DNA of 64,000 nucleotides, taken from the NCBI RefSeq assembly GCF_038595005.1, contig NZ_CP151997.1:248001-312000 (forward strand), read 5' to 3'. The notes under the pieces were generated by a model that worked only from the letters and a program-made list of their open reading frames with translations, ran no database searches and was not told the DNA's origin. Both the position numbers and the translations under genes were made by a program. The stretch comes from Chryseomicrobium sp. FSL W7-1435. GTDB taxonomy: Bacteria; Bacillota; Bacilli; Bacillales_A; Planococcaceae. Below, piece after piece: positions 16,949-25,683 of the stretch (within the stretch, counting starts at the first letter, position 1; each line of letters begins with the position of its first letter).

Positions 16949-17551
16949 TTAATGTTGAGCAGTGATCAAACTTTTCATGGACACTTTAAATTGGTCGATC
17001 CATTCTTTGAAATAGACATTCTTTGAAATGAATTTCATCGCCAAGTAGCCGAGAACACCACCGAGCGTGTTGGCAATCAAGTCATTCACATCTACACTTC
17101 TGGCACTGTTAAAGATGATATACATAAGTAACTGCAGGACTTCTATAGAGAGACTGAACAGCAAGCTACTGATTACAACTGGCTCCCACGAAATTTTGTC
17201 CTTTTTCACTAGTAACCATTGGTATACACCGAATGGAATGAACATAATGATATTCAAAACAAACGTCGCTATATCTATTGTCAGTATCGGAATTGGGTTA
17301 ATTCGGCTAAGCCAGGAAGTCTGATTCTTATACATCCCCCAGTTCACTTCAATCGGGAACGTTGTCAATGCCACCACCGATACTAGATAGATGCCTACAG
17401 TAATCAACGTGATATATTGAAACGCATTAAAACTCTCATTCTGTCTCTTTATCTTCCCCATCATTAAAACTAAATACACGACAAACAGTGGCCCCAAAAC
17501 ATACCATGCGTCAATAGTGGTCACATACGACCATGAATCTTCTGTCATCAT
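16949..17551 (-). CDS. VanZ family membrane protein
   Basis: A 200-residue protein with about five hydrophobic segments. INPIPIL, LNIIMFIPFGVYQ and DVNDLIANTLGGVLGYL match the VanZ core (the N.i.fiPfG..l and D..Dl..NtlGg motifs). VanZ proteins confer low-level teicoplanin resistance in enterococci; most homologues are uncharacterised membrane proteins. AAGGAG lies 10 bp upstream of the first ATG. The gene and its neighbour at 17770 are bracketed by the two 130-bp repeats. Confidence 0.85.
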   Translation of the reverse strand: MMTEDSWSYVTTIDAWYVLGPLFVVYLVLMMGKIKRQNESFNAFQYITLITVGIYLVSVVALTTFPIEVNWGMYKNQTSWLSRINPIPILTIDIATFVLNIIMFIPFGVYQWLLVKKDKISWEPVVISSLLFSLSIEVLQLLMYIIFNSARSVDVNDLIANTLGGVLGYLAMKFISKNVYFKEWIDQFKVSMKSLITAQH

Positions 17552-17769
17552 TCTTACCCAACTCCTTTTCTTCAGATCGAAATCGTGCCTGCACTTTAGC
17601 TAGTACACTTATTATTTCATTCAAATCTGAAGAAATGAGTAGGGAAATTCTTAAGGTTTTCTTAGAGAACTCTTAAACAATTTAATTATGGCTCGGAAGA
17701 AATACTTAGCAGTCACTGAGGTATCTATTTATAAGTTCTGACTCTAAGAAATTCATTATCCAACACAAA

Positions 17770-18087
17770 TCAGTCCGTATCTTTTCTGTTGTAAAGATAT
17801 GTTAGATCCTCAAAATAAAACAGTGAATAATCTTCTGAAATGTCTACTTCGAAAAAATATTCTTTTTTCGTTTCAGATTCCAGAACTAGCACCTCATATA
17901 ATCCTGGGCCTATCCGATACTGAATATCCATGTCCAAGTTCTCTCTACTAAGCTCATATTTTCTTTCTAAATGCTCTGCCACATAGTTATATACAATAAT
18001 TTCTTTAGCTTTAAAATCATAATACATGTTACTTATTAGCATAACTACCAAGCAAAATAAGATGTTAAATACTATAATTTTTTTCAT
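17770..18087 (-). CDS. Uncharacterised 105-residue protein with N-terminal membrane anchor
   Basis: MKKIIVFNILFCLVVMLISNMYYDF is an uncleaved or cleaved signal/anchor, followed by an acidic external domain of about 80 residues (IQYRIGPGLYEVLVLESETKKEYFFEV). It may belong to the short secreted DUF3139-like group, but I am not confident. It lies between the two 130-bp repeats with the VanZ-like gene. Confidence 0.6.
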   Translation of the reverse strand: MKKIIVFNILFCLVVMLISNMYYDFKAKEIIVYNYVAEHLERKYELSRENLDMDIQYRIGPGLYEVLVLESETKKEYFFEVDISEDYSLFYFEDLTYLYNRKDTD

Positions 18088-18133
18088 AGTTTATTCCTTC
18101 ATAATTTATTTTAAATGGAAGAATTCCCCTTTT

Positions 18134-18263
18134 AGGTACCTGTGTACTAAACAACTCTAATTATTTACTACAATTTCATAAATATGCGTAGCAAACTCAG
18201 TAGATTAAACACTCTCCGTTTATTTATACAAATTGTGTTGAATAGTTCCGTGCACAGGTACCT
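18134..18263. repeat. 130-bp element with terminal inverted repeats (copy B)
   Basis: Left end AGGTACCTGTGTAC (one mismatch to copy A), right end GTGCACAGGTACCT. Interior blocks TTATTTACTACAAT and AATTGTGTTGAATAGTT are shared with copy A in the same order, and length is identical (130 bp). It sits between the VanZ cassette and the NAD(P)-binding gene, in the same orientation as copy A. Confidence 0.85.
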
Positions 18264-18356
18264 ATACAAATCGGTCTCAGTGTTTAAGTCTCTCAAATGA
18301 CTTTCTGGGTAGAAATGGGGTACGATGCACATAACTACTATTCGAGGAGTGGGGTT

Positions 18357-18974
18357 ATGAAACTCATCGTGTTCGGTGCTACTGGCGGCGTCGGTCAGCA
18401 TGTCGTGAAACAAGCCTTAGAAAAAGGCATGGACGTTACGGCGTTCGTTCGCACCCCTTTCAAACTAAACGTGACGCATGAAAAACTCCAAGTCATTCAA
18501 GGAGATGCGTTCAATCCGGAAGAGGTCGCTGCTGCCATTGAAGGACACCAGGCCGTCGTGTCGTGTTTAGGTTCTAACAAAGGCACGAAAAAATCTGGTG
18601 AGCTAGAAGAAATGGCAAAGAATATTGTTCTTGGAATGAAACAACATAACGTCGACCGAATTGTGTATACGGCTTCTGCAGGAATTAATAAAGAGCTTCC
18701 GGGAGTCAGCGGCAAACTGATCATGCAGATTCTTAAAAATCCTTTGACCGATCATCGCAATGCTGTCGATTTCATTCAAGCAAATGGGTTAAACTACACA
18801 ATCGTTCGACCGCTCGGCTTAACAAATGACGCGTTCATGGGAACTTACAGAGAATCCGTAGAAGGTGTGCCCGACAAATCTAGAACGATTCCTCGCGCCG
18901 ACGTAGCGCACTTTATTGTGAAAGCGTTGAGTGAGGAAGGCTATACAAACGCATCTATTGGGATTGCTACGTAA
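18357..18974 (+). CDS. NAD(P)H-binding SDR-like protein (NmrA/YwnB type)
   Basis: A 205-residue atypical short-chain dehydrogenase. The N-terminal VFGATGGVGQHVVKQAL has the GxxGxxG dinucleotide motif, and VVSCLGSNKG and DRIVYTASAG follow as in NAD(P)-binding flavin-reductase/NmrA-like proteins. The catalytic YxxxK is absent, as in this group, which often senses redox state. The ATG at 18357 is set by GAGGAG; a longer in-frame start at 18297 lacks a site. Followed 38 bp later by an HmoA-like gene, probably cotranscribed. Confidence 0.85.
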   Translation: MKLIVFGATGGVGQHVVKQALEKGMDVTAFVRTPFKLNVTHEKLQVIQGDAFNPEEVAAAIEGHQAVVSCLGSNKGTKKSGELEEMAKNIVLGMKQHNVDRIVYTASAGINKELPGVSGKLIMQILKNPLTDHRNAVDFIQANGLNYTIVRPLGLTNDAFMGTYRESVEGVPDKSRTIPRADVAHFIVKALSEEGYTNASIGIAT

Positions 18975-19012
18975 ACAGCCCAATAAAATCTGCACGTAGG
19001 AGGAATTCACAA

Positions 19013-19333
19013 ATGATTATCGTCACAAACCGAATCAAAATGAAAAAAGGCTTCGCTGAAAAAATGGCTCCGCGATTCACAAAGCCAGGCGCACTACAAA
19101 AAATGAACGGCTTTGTAAAAGTGGAGGTATGGATTACACAAAACCTCACTGAGCATGATGAAGTAAGCGTCAATATGTACTGGGAGACGATGAAAGGCTT
19201 CACAGAATGGAGAAACAGCGACGCTTTCAAAGAATCTCATTCACGTCCAGGAAATGATGGAGAAGAATCGCCGATGCTAGGAAGCGAGATCATTGTCTCG
19301 GAAGTGGCTTCTACTTTGGAAGCTGAGAAGTAA
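19013..19333 (+). CDS. Heme-degrading monooxygenase (IsdG/HmoA family)
   Basis: A 106-residue dimeric alpha-beta barrel. Asn6 (IIVTNRI), Trp (FTEWRNSDAF) and His (KESHSR) match the N-W-H catalytic triad of IsdG/HmoA, which open heme with O2 and release iron. AGGAGG lies before the ATG. Partner of the preceding NAD(P)H-binding gene, which could supply electrons (inference). Confidence 0.85.
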   Translation: MIIVTNRIKMKKGFAEKMAPRFTKPGALQKMNGFVKVEVWITQNLTEHDEVSVNMYWETMKGFTEWRNSDAFKESHSRPGNDGEESPMLGSEIIVSEVASTLEAEK

Positions 19334-19370
19334 CTGGTAGATACTCTAAATACACCATACAAAAGAGTCC

Positions 19371-19397
19371 ACATTCGTAAAAGAATTGGGCTCTTTT
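19371..19397 (+). terminator. Terminator after the HmoA-like gene
   Basis: AAAAGAGTCC / GGGCTCTTTT stem with a loop of 7 nt; ends in T's followed by A's, so possibly bidirectional. Confidence 0.65.
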
Positions 19398-19453
19398 AAA
19401 ATGTGTCTGCAAGTGAATGCAAAGCATCTATTAGTTATATGAAGATGAATTAA

Positions 19454-19672
19454 TATAACGTTCCATTAGCTGGGTTTCCTCATTTAGTAATCGCGAAAGA
19501 AATAATAATGGAAGATATTAAAAACAGAAAAGAAAATCGTCATACATCCATCACGCTCTCCTATGAACCTCTGAATGAAAAAGCAAAGCATATATACGAA
19601 AAACTAGGGTTCCAAGAAGTAGAGGGTCTTGTAATTAACGATGAACAAGTCGCTCGTTATGTTTTTGAGTAG
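19454..19672 (+). pseudogene. GNAT acetyltransferase remnant (C-terminal end)
   Basis: The frame 19454-19672 has no start with a ribosome binding site but encodes the end of a GNAT fold: KEIIMEDIKNRKENR, then LSYEPLNEKAKHIYEKLGF, QEVEG and VARYVFE. These are the beta5-alpha5 elements (N..A...YEKLGF) of acetyltransferases. The N-terminal two thirds, including the Q/RxxGxG acetyl-CoA loop, are absent. A stop (TAA 19451-19453) precedes it. Decayed gene fragment. The 19334-19882 gap otherwise holds only a terminator and AT-rich upstream sequence. Confidence 0.8.
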
Positions 19673-19882
19673 GTTACTTCATCAATTCTCACAATTATTA
19701 GCTGAGTATTTTGAGGATGCCGAGGTACTTATAGGTAGCTGACTGACCTAATCTTTCAATACAGATCATTGAGTGAATATTAAAATATTGACTTATAACC
19801 TAGTTAACCAATATGATTAATATTGTTCAAGGGATAGAATTTTCATTAAATTATAATAACTTTTTAAAGGGGTTGAATAACG

Positions 19883-20929
19883 ATGCGGTATGGATTTTGG
19901 CTTCCTATATTTGGAGGATGGCTTCGCAATGTCGAAGATGAGAATATGCCTCCCACTTTTGACTACGCAAAACAAGTAATTCAAGCAGGAGAAAGACTTG
20001 GCTTTGATACCACACTCATCGCCGAGCTTTACCTGAATGACATTAAAGGGCCCGAATCCGACTCTTTGGAAGCATGGTCTACAGCAGCTGCGCTTGCAGC
20101 CGTTACAGATAGAATTGAAATTATGGCCGCTGTCCGACCTGGCTTCCACAACCCGGCAGTAACAGCAAAAATGGCCGCAAACATCGATCAAATCAGCAAC
20201 GGACGTTTCACTCTGAATGTCGTTTCTGCGTGGTGGCAAGAAGAAGCCAACCAATACGGAGGAGTCTTCACGGAACACGACGAGCGGTACGACCGTACAG
20301 AAGAATTCCTGGAAGTCATAAAAGGACTTTGGACGAAAGAAGTCTTCTCTTTTAAGGGTAAATTCTACACTATTGAAAATGCACACTTGCACCCGAAACC
20401 GGTCCAAAAACCGAACCCAATTCTGTATGCAGGCGGTGAAAGCCCTCGAGGGAAAGAAACCATCGTTGCAGGATGCGATGCTTACGTCATGCATGGCGGA
20501 ACGGTCGAGGAAATCAAAGCCAAAGTTGACGGCATGAAATCTCTTCGTAACCTGGCTGGAAAAGAACCATTCAAATCTTTCGGTATGGCAGCCTATGTCA
20601 TCTGCCGCGATACGGAAGAAGAGGCTCTAGCCGAGCTTGAACGCATCACAGATGTGAAGGAAAACAGTGGATATGCCGGTTATAATGACTTCACGAGTAA
20701 ATCACAACTTGAACAGCAAGTTAAACTCTACGACTACTCGGTTTCCAACCGTGGGCTGAGACCGAACTTAATTGGCACTCCTGAACAGATTGCCAATCAG
20801 ATAATTGCATACGAAGAATCCGGGCTTGATCTATTACTGCTCCAATTCTCCCCGCAACTCGAGGAGATGGAACGCTTTGCAGAAAAAGTCATGCCACTCG
20901 TTGAAAGCAAGAGAGCCCGAGTTATCTAA
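19883..20929 (+). CDS. LLM-class flavin-dependent monooxygenase (SsuD/SfnG-like)
   Basis: A 348-residue TIM-barrel luciferase-like protein. MRYGFWLPIFGGW, IDQISNGRFTLNVVSAWW, EHDERYDRTEEFLEV and HPKPVQKPNP are hallmarks of the alkanesulfonate (SsuD) / dimethylsulfone (SfnG) monooxygenase branch, which use FMNH2 and O2 to cleave C-S bonds. AAAGGGG precedes the ATG. It is 20 bp upstream of an ATP-grasp gene, clearly one operon. No ABC transporter or FMN reductase for sulfonates is adjacent, so the substrate may differ from classical sulfonates. Confidence 0.88.
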   Translation: MRYGFWLPIFGGWLRNVEDENMPPTFDYAKQVIQAGERLGFDTTLIAELYLNDIKGPESDSLEAWSTAAALAAVTDRIEIMAAVRPGFHNPAVTAKMAANIDQISNGRFTLNVVSAWWQEEANQYGGVFTEHDERYDRTEEFLEVIKGLWTKEVFSFKGKFYTIENAHLHPKPVQKPNPILYAGGESPRGKETIVAGCDAYVMHGGTVEEIKAKVDGMKSLRNLAGKEPFKSFGMAAYVICRDTEEEALAELERITDVKENSGYAGYNDFTSKSQLEQQVKLYDYSVSNRGLRPNLIGTPEQIANQIIAYEESGLDLLLLQFSPQLEEMERFAEKVMPLVESKRARVI

Positions 20930-20949
20930 TCAAAAGGAGGACCCTAAAC

Positions 20950-21900
20950 ATGAGCAAAGTTTACATCATCCATGAAAACAGCGAATGGACTAACCATTTG
21001 ACCAGTAGACTTGAAGAGCTTCAGGTACCCTACGAAGAATGGCATCTTGACCAAGGTTTAGTGGACCTCACGGAAGCGCCGCCTGAAGGCATTTTTTACA
21101 ACCGTATGAGTGCTTCTTCGCATACACGCGGCCATCGTTACGCACCGGAACTTACTTCCTCGGTACTTGCATGGCTTGAGCACCATGGTCGTACCATCTT
21201 TAATGGCAGCAATGCCCTTAGACTTGAACTCAGCAAAGTGCTTCAATATACGGCATTGAACGCTGCGGGCATTAAAACACCGGATACCATCGCAGCGGTA
21301 GGTAAGGAACAGATCATCAAAGCAGCTGAAAAACTCGGTGAAAGCTCTTTTATCACCAAGCATAATCGTGCAGGGAAAGGCCTTGGAGTCCAGCTATTCA
21401 ATTCTATCGATGGATTACGGGGCTACGTCGATGGACCAACATTCGACGAGCCGGTAGACGGAGTCACACTGATTCAGAAATATATCAAAGCACCTGAACC
21501 TTTCATCACTCGTTGCGAATTCATCAACGGTGATTTTCAGTACGCAGTTAAAGTCGACACTTCCGAAGGCTTCGAACTATGCCCAGCAGACGCTTGCCAA
21601 ATTGACGACTTGTTCTGCCCTGTAGGCGAACAACCGACATCTTCACCAAAGTTCCAGATTATCCAAGGTTTCAAAGAGCCGATTATTGAAAAATACGAAG
21701 CCTTCTTAAAACAAAACCAAATCAAAGTAGCAGGAATCGAATTCATCTACAGCGAAGACGGTGAAATCTATACGTACGACGTCAACACTAACACCAACTA
21801 CAACGCAGACGCCGAAAAAGTTGCAGGCAAATACAACATGTTAACACTTGCAAAAGTTCTTAAAGAAGAACTCAATAAACAATATGATGGAATAAGATAG
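20950..21900 (+). CDS. ATP-grasp ligase, RimK-like
   Basis: A 316-residue cytoplasmic enzyme. FITKHNRAGKGLGVQLF is the ATP-grasp phosphate loop, GVTLIQKYIKAPEPFITRCEFI the central strand, and GIEFIYSEDGEIYTYDVNTNTNYN the metal-binding end (D..N.N) of the fold. Such enzymes join a carboxylate to an amine or thiol through an acyl phosphate. AAAGGAGG lies 10 bp upstream. Cotranscribed with the LLM monooxygenase; together they suggest processing or synthesis of a modified amino acid or peptide. The substrate is unknown. Confidence 0.88.
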   Translation: MSKVYIIHENSEWTNHLTSRLEELQVPYEEWHLDQGLVDLTEAPPEGIFYNRMSASSHTRGHRYAPELTSSVLAWLEHHGRTIFNGSNALRLELSKVLQYTALNAAGIKTPDTIAAVGKEQIIKAAEKLGESSFITKHNRAGKGLGVQLFNSIDGLRGYVDGPTFDEPVDGVTLIQKYIKAPEPFITRCEFINGDFQYAVKVDTSEGFELCPADACQIDDLFCPVGEQPTSSPKFQIIQGFKEPIIEKYEAFLKQNQIKVAGIEFIYSEDGEIYTYDVNTNTNYNADAEKVAGKYNMLTLAKVLKEELNKQYDGIR

Positions 21901-21940
21901 AAATTCTTTGGCCCGACACCCCCAGCGGATTCACAATAGA

Positions 21941-21979
21941 GAAAAAGGCTTAGAGACATATGTCTCCATGCCTTTTTTT
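21941..21979 (+). terminator. Intrinsic terminator of the LLM/ATP-grasp operon
   Basis: AAAAAGGC...GAGACATATGTCTC...GCCTTTTT: an outer and an inner palindromic stem with a T7 tail. Confidence 0.88.
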
Positions 21980-22179
21980 GTATGTTCTTGTTGCACTAAA
22001 CTGCCCGTTAGTTGAATAATATCGCTTACTTTTATTCATCTCGTTCACAAAATTTTTCAGCTGTCTCCTTCTCCCCTCCTTTTAGTGTACTCCTAACTAA
22101 ACAAAGCAGAAAGTTTGTTAAACGTTTTTAGTGAGTGTTAATATGGACAAACTTAGGTAAATATTGAGGAGGATCCGGA

Positions 22180-22479
22180 ATGGTAAATGAAGTGATTATG
22201 GACGATTTTTCTTTGAAGGTAACTGGTTTTGAACAAGGAGTCATCACAAGCAGTTCCGGAAAAGAAGCAAAGACGATTAGGTTTGATTTTGAAGTAAGAG
22301 GCGGGAATGAGTACCACGACGTTACGGTCCATTTATACAAAAATACATTTGATGTATTGGTCCCTGAACTCGATTTGAGCTTCAGAGGAACCATCAACAA
22401 TTACTCTACTTCACGGACTGATTTCACGAATGAAAATTCTTCATCACTATTCAGCCTGGAGCTGATTGAAATTGGATAG
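22180..22479 (+). CDS. DUF3219 family protein (YkvR-like)
   Basis: A 99-residue beta-rich cytoplasmic protein. RFDFEVRGGNEYHDVTV, the NYSTSRTDFTNEN segment and the FSLELIEI end match B. subtilis YkvR (DUF3219) from memory. Function unknown. AGGAGG lies 8 bp before the ATG. Its last 14 bp overlap the next gene, indicating translational coupling with an LLM oxidoreductase. Confidence 0.8.
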   Translation: MVNEVIMDDFSLKVTGFEQGVITSSSGKEAKTIRFDFEVRGGNEYHDVTVHLYKNTFDVLVPELDLSFRGTINNYSTSRTDFTNENSSSLFSLELIEIG

Positions 22480-23482
22480 AGAAAATCGACTGAAATTAAG
22501 CATCCTGGATCAATCACCTGTATCCGCTGGCAAAACACCAGCTACAGCTTTGCAGGCTTCCATGGAGCTCGCAAAAAGTGGTGAACAGTTCGGGTACACG
22601 CGGTATTGGATTGCCGAGCATCACGATTTTTCCGGACTGTCCTGTTCTGCGCCGGAAGTGATGCTGGGCTATATTGGGGCGCACACTAAAACAATCCGTA
22701 TCGGAGCAGGGGCGGTATTGCTTCCGCATTATAAACCGTACAAGGTTGCGGAAGTCTATAATATGCTAGCGACTCTGTTTCCGGGCAGAATTGATTTAGG
22801 AATCGGAAGGGCTCCGGGCGGATCAGCTGAAGTGACGATGGCTCTCTCGGATAATTATTTGCAAAATGTTTATAAATTGCCGGAATCCTTTAAAGAACTT
22901 TTGCATTTCCTCAAAGATGATTTTCCGGAAGAACATATGTATTCAAAAGTATCTGCAGCACCGCTTCCGGAAATTTCTCCTAAACCATGGCTTCTCGGGA
23001 CAAGTAGTAAAAGTGCCCAGCTTGCTGCAGAGAATGGAAGCGCCTATGCATTCGGTCATTTTATGAGTGATAAAGAAGGGCCAGAAACCCTTAAAACCTA
23101 CGAAGAAAATTTTCAACCTGGTTTATCCCAAAAACCGGAATCGATTATAGCCGTGTCTGCCATTTGTGCAGAAACTACCGAAAAAGCTGAACGCTTGGCA
23201 AAGAGTGGTTTTCTCTGGAAATTAAAGATGGCAAAAGGGGAAGGTAGCGTTGGAATCCCTTCACTAGAAGAAGCCGAACGCTATCCATATACAAGTGGAG
23301 ATCAACAAGAAATTGAAGAGATGCGGCGCAAAATGATTATCGGCAATCCACAAGAGGTACGGGAGCAGCTTGAACAGTTACAATCCATCTACCACACTAA
23401 TGAATTCATGATCCTTACTATCACTCATGACTATAGGGATCGCTTACAGTCGTATAAATTGATTGCTAAAGAACTCTTGTAA
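22466..23482 (+). CDS. LLM-class flavin-dependent oxidoreductase
   Basis: A 338-residue luciferase-like protein. LSILDQSPVSAGKTPATAL, RYWIAEHHDFSGLSCSAPEV and GRIDLGIGRAPGGS are typical of the bacterial luciferase-like MsnO8-type group. The TTG start at 22466 lies inside the end of the preceding gene with GGAG a few bases upstream; another TTG is two codons further. Substrate unknown; members need FMNH2 or F420, and FMN is expected in Bacillales. It is not closely similar to the SsuD-like protein at 19883. Confidence 0.88.
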   Translation: MKLDRENRLKLSILDQSPVSAGKTPATALQASMELAKSGEQFGYTRYWIAEHHDFSGLSCSAPEVMLGYIGAHTKTIRIGAGAVLLPHYKPYKVAEVYNMLATLFPGRIDLGIGRAPGGSAEVTMALSDNYLQNVYKLPESFKELLHFLKDDFPEEHMYSKVSAAPLPEISPKPWLLGTSSKSAQLAAENGSAYAFGHFMSDKEGPETLKTYEENFQPGLSQKPESIIAVSAICAETTEKAERLAKSGFLWKLKMAKGEGSVGIPSLEEAERYPYTSGDQQEIEEMRRKMIIGNPQEVREQLEQLQSIYHTNEFMILTITHDYRDRLQSYKLIAKELL

Positions 23483-23485
23483 TAA

Positions 23486-23522
23486 AAACAACCAGTTAAT
23501 TGGAAGTTAACTGGTTGTTTTC
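23486..23522 (+). terminator. Intrinsic terminator
   Basis: AAACAACCAGTTAA / TTAACTGGTTGTTT perfect stem followed by TT-rich sequence, right after the LLM stop codon; symmetrical enough to serve both directions. Confidence 0.9.
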
Positions 23523-23570
23523 TATTTAGCTGATTACATTTTAATGCTCTCCCTAACTCCCTCTGATATT

Positions 23571-24290
23571 CTAACTCCCAAAGATAGCAACATACTGATT
23601 TTGCAAACCAAATCTATTACCCGACCATGCTAAAGTATTCAAGACATACCCTAAAGAATCCGCATTGTATCGCCCTGCAATTCTCTGATAGGCCAACAGT
23701 TCAAACTGTTGATTGTAATCAAAATCTACAGGATATAATCCACTAAGCGGATTTACAAATCCAGTAATCGGACTCTTCAATTTCCCATTTTCATCATAGA
23801 TTTCATCTAAATATTCGCTGCCTCTTGCTGAGATGTCAATAATGTACGTTTCATTATTGATCAGGCTAACGACCTTCACTTTGTAATGATCTTGATACGA
23901 AACTTCATACTGGTACTGCTCATTATAAGCATCAAAATCAAAAATCAACTTCGGTTCATTGTCCACAAATGAATAGATATAGTGATACATAATTCCCCCA
24001 CTGCCACCTGTGGCAATGCTTATGAGAATATCATCTACACCATTCCCCGTAAAATCCCCCAGGAACAGAGTAGGATTGTAGCCTGCATTTTCACCAAGTG
24101 GAACCCTGGTTACCGCGCCAGACCTTCCATCTTGCACGAGTAAGGTGATATTTTGAATAAATGGACTATCTGGCGTCATGACTCCGGTCAAATAAACATT
24201 ATCAGGCACTCTATCTCCCGTTACATCCCCACGTGCAAACGAAACCACATTCGGAGTATTGATGTGCATCCCAGCGTAATAATTAGACAT
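23571..24290 (-). CDS. VCBS/FG-GAP-like repeat protein
   Basis: A 239-residue protein. ARGDVTGDRVPDNVYLTG and FLGDFTGNGVDDILIS are two FG-GAP/VCBS-type calcium-binding repeats (D.tGDG..D pattern) of an integrin-like beta-propeller. There is no signal peptide at the chosen start MSNYYAGMH (24290, set by AGGAGAAGG); an upstream in-frame start at 24311 would include that ribosome binding site in the coding region. Such proteins in Bacillus are often annotated only as VCBS repeat-containing. Role unknown. Confidence 0.8.
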   Translation of the reverse strand: MSNYYAGMHINTPNVVSFARGDVTGDRVPDNVYLTGVMTPDSPFIQNITLLVQDGRSGAVTRVPLGENAGYNPTLFLGDFTGNGVDDILISIATGGSGGIMYHYIYSFVDNEPKLIFDFDAYNEQYQYEVSYQDHYKVKVVSLINNETYIIDISARGSEYLDEIYDENGKLKSPITGFVNPLSGLYPVDFDYNQQFELLAYQRIAGRYNADSLGYVLNTLAWSGNRFGLQNQYVAIFGS

Positions 24291-24487
24291 ATCCTTCTCC
24301 TTTGCATACAATCTACACTCTTTCTCTGCGTTCTATAGATGTATGCTCCGCTCCCCTAGCTTATATCTACTTAATTCGGAACAATTCTATAAAGCTGAAT
24401 AGCACAACGTACAGTTACCTTTTAGTGTAAATAAAAAGAAGTTGTATAATTAAGGGAAGGGATAGTAAAAAGCGAAAGGGCGATGAA

Positions 24488-25552
24488 ATGTTTAATCAAA
24501 AAAGAATACGAGATTACGGAGTAGAGATTGGTCGATTAGAAACCGGTCCTTATAACGCGATTACCGATGTAGAAGGCGTAACAGTTGGACATGTGACGCT
24601 AAGCGATAACACTATGCAAACAGGTGTTACAGCCATTTTGCCGCATCAGGGCAATATCTTTAAAGAAAAACTAATTGCTTCCAGTCATGTGATTAACGGT
24701 TTTGGAAAAACGATGGGTACGATTCAAATGAGTGAATTAGGTACTTTAGAGTCACCTATTCTATTAACGAACACATTGAGTGTCGGGTTAGCTGCAGATA
24801 CATTAATTGATTACATGCTAGAAAAAAATCCTGAAATTGGACGTACCACGGGAACCGTGAATCCCATAGTCGGTGAATGCAATGACATGTTTTTAAATGA
24901 TATAAGGGCAAAATTTGTGAAGCCGGAACATGTCCGTCAAGCACTTGAAAATACTTCGTCTGAATTCGAAGAAGGAACAGTCGGTGCAGGGACTGGAATG
25001 CTTTGTTATTCACTAAAAGGAGGAATTGGTTCTGCTTCTCGACTACTAAATCTGCAGTTTGGAAACTACACACTCGGGGTTTTGGTGTTGTCTAATTTCG
25101 GAATCTTAAGCGATTTGTTGGTGAAGGGTAAAGCTGTTGGTCAAGAATTGAAGGAAGCCATTCGTGCATCTTATAAAGAAGAGGATAAAGGGTCCATCAT
25201 GATTATCGTTGCAACCGACCTGCCAGTGTCTGAGAGACAATTAAATCGCATACTAAAAAGGTCTATTACAGGCTTATCTAGAACGGGTTCAATCATTACA
25301 AATGGAAGTGGCGAGATCGTCATAGGATTCTCTACAGCCACCAAGATTCCGCATGAAAAACCAGAACATTGTTTGGCAATCCCTCAAATTCATGAAGAAG
25401 ATATGGATGTGGCTTTTAGAGCTGTGGGAGAAGCGACAGAAGAAGCAGTATTAAATTCATTAGTAACGGCAGAAGCAGTGATTGGACGAGATGGGAATGA
25501 AAGGCCAGCATTTAAAGATTTAATACAAAAGTTTGGTATTCAGCTTAAATGA
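24488..25552 (+). CDS. P1-family peptidase / beta-aminopeptidase (DmpA type)
   Basis: A 354-residue Ntn-hydrolase-like protein that self-cleaves to form two chains. GMLCYSLKGGIGSASR and DKGSIMIIVATDLPVS are the DmpA/BapA signatures; cleavage is expected between Gly235 and Ser236, and Ser236 becomes the nucleophile. Family members remove N-terminal D-amino acids or beta-amino acids from peptides. AAAGGG precedes the ATG. Monocistronic; no terminator hairpin except the SD-sequestering stem at 25585-25624. Confidence 0.9.
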   Translation: MFNQKRIRDYGVEIGRLETGPYNAITDVEGVTVGHVTLSDNTMQTGVTAILPHQGNIFKEKLIASSHVINGFGKTMGTIQMSELGTLESPILLTNTLSVGLAADTLIDYMLEKNPEIGRTTGTVNPIVGECNDMFLNDIRAKFVKPEHVRQALENTSSEFEEGTVGAGTGMLCYSLKGGIGSASRLLNLQFGNYTLGVLVLSNFGILSDLLVKGKAVGQELKEAIRASYKEEDKGSIMIIVATDLPVSERQLNRILKRSITGLSRTGSIITNGSGEIVIGFSTATKIPHEKPEHCLAIPQIHEEDMDVAFRAVGEATEEAVLNSLVTAEAVIGRDGNERPAFKDLIQKFGIQLK

Positions 25553-25599
25553 ATGCTACTCATTGCAAAAGTTGATAGCCAGAAGGAGGTCGATAATCA

Positions 25600-25683
25600 A
25601 TGGCATTGAGAGACATCGACCTCCATTTAGACTTGCCTAAGATGACTGAGGGTATCCTGCTCGCTAAAATACTCCTATTTTAA
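25600..25683 (+). CDS. Possible 27-residue peptide with a hairpin-sequestered ribosome binding site
   Basis: AGAAGGAGGT at 25581-25590 is a near-perfect Shine-Dalgarno sequence 9 bp before an ATG; the frame runs 27 codons to TAA. The product ([18 protein letters not shown], then hydrophobic) has no recognised homologue and may be the start of a truncated gene. GGAGGTCGAT (25585-25594) pairs perfectly with ATCGACCTCC (25615-25624), which would bury the ribosome binding site. The last bases overlap the 3' end of queC on the other strand. Confidence 0.4.
   Translation: MALRDIDLHLDLPKMTEGILLAKILLF

Noticed and set aside
19673-19882. Riboswitch or S-box in front of the SsuD-like gene
   Set aside because: I could not fold a known aptamer or find a terminator/antiterminator pair; only AT-rich promoter-like sequence.
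24488-25552. Hydantoinase or other amidase assignment for this gene
   Set aside because: The G-S self-cleavage motif and KGGIG segment fit DmpA/P1 peptidases clearly better.
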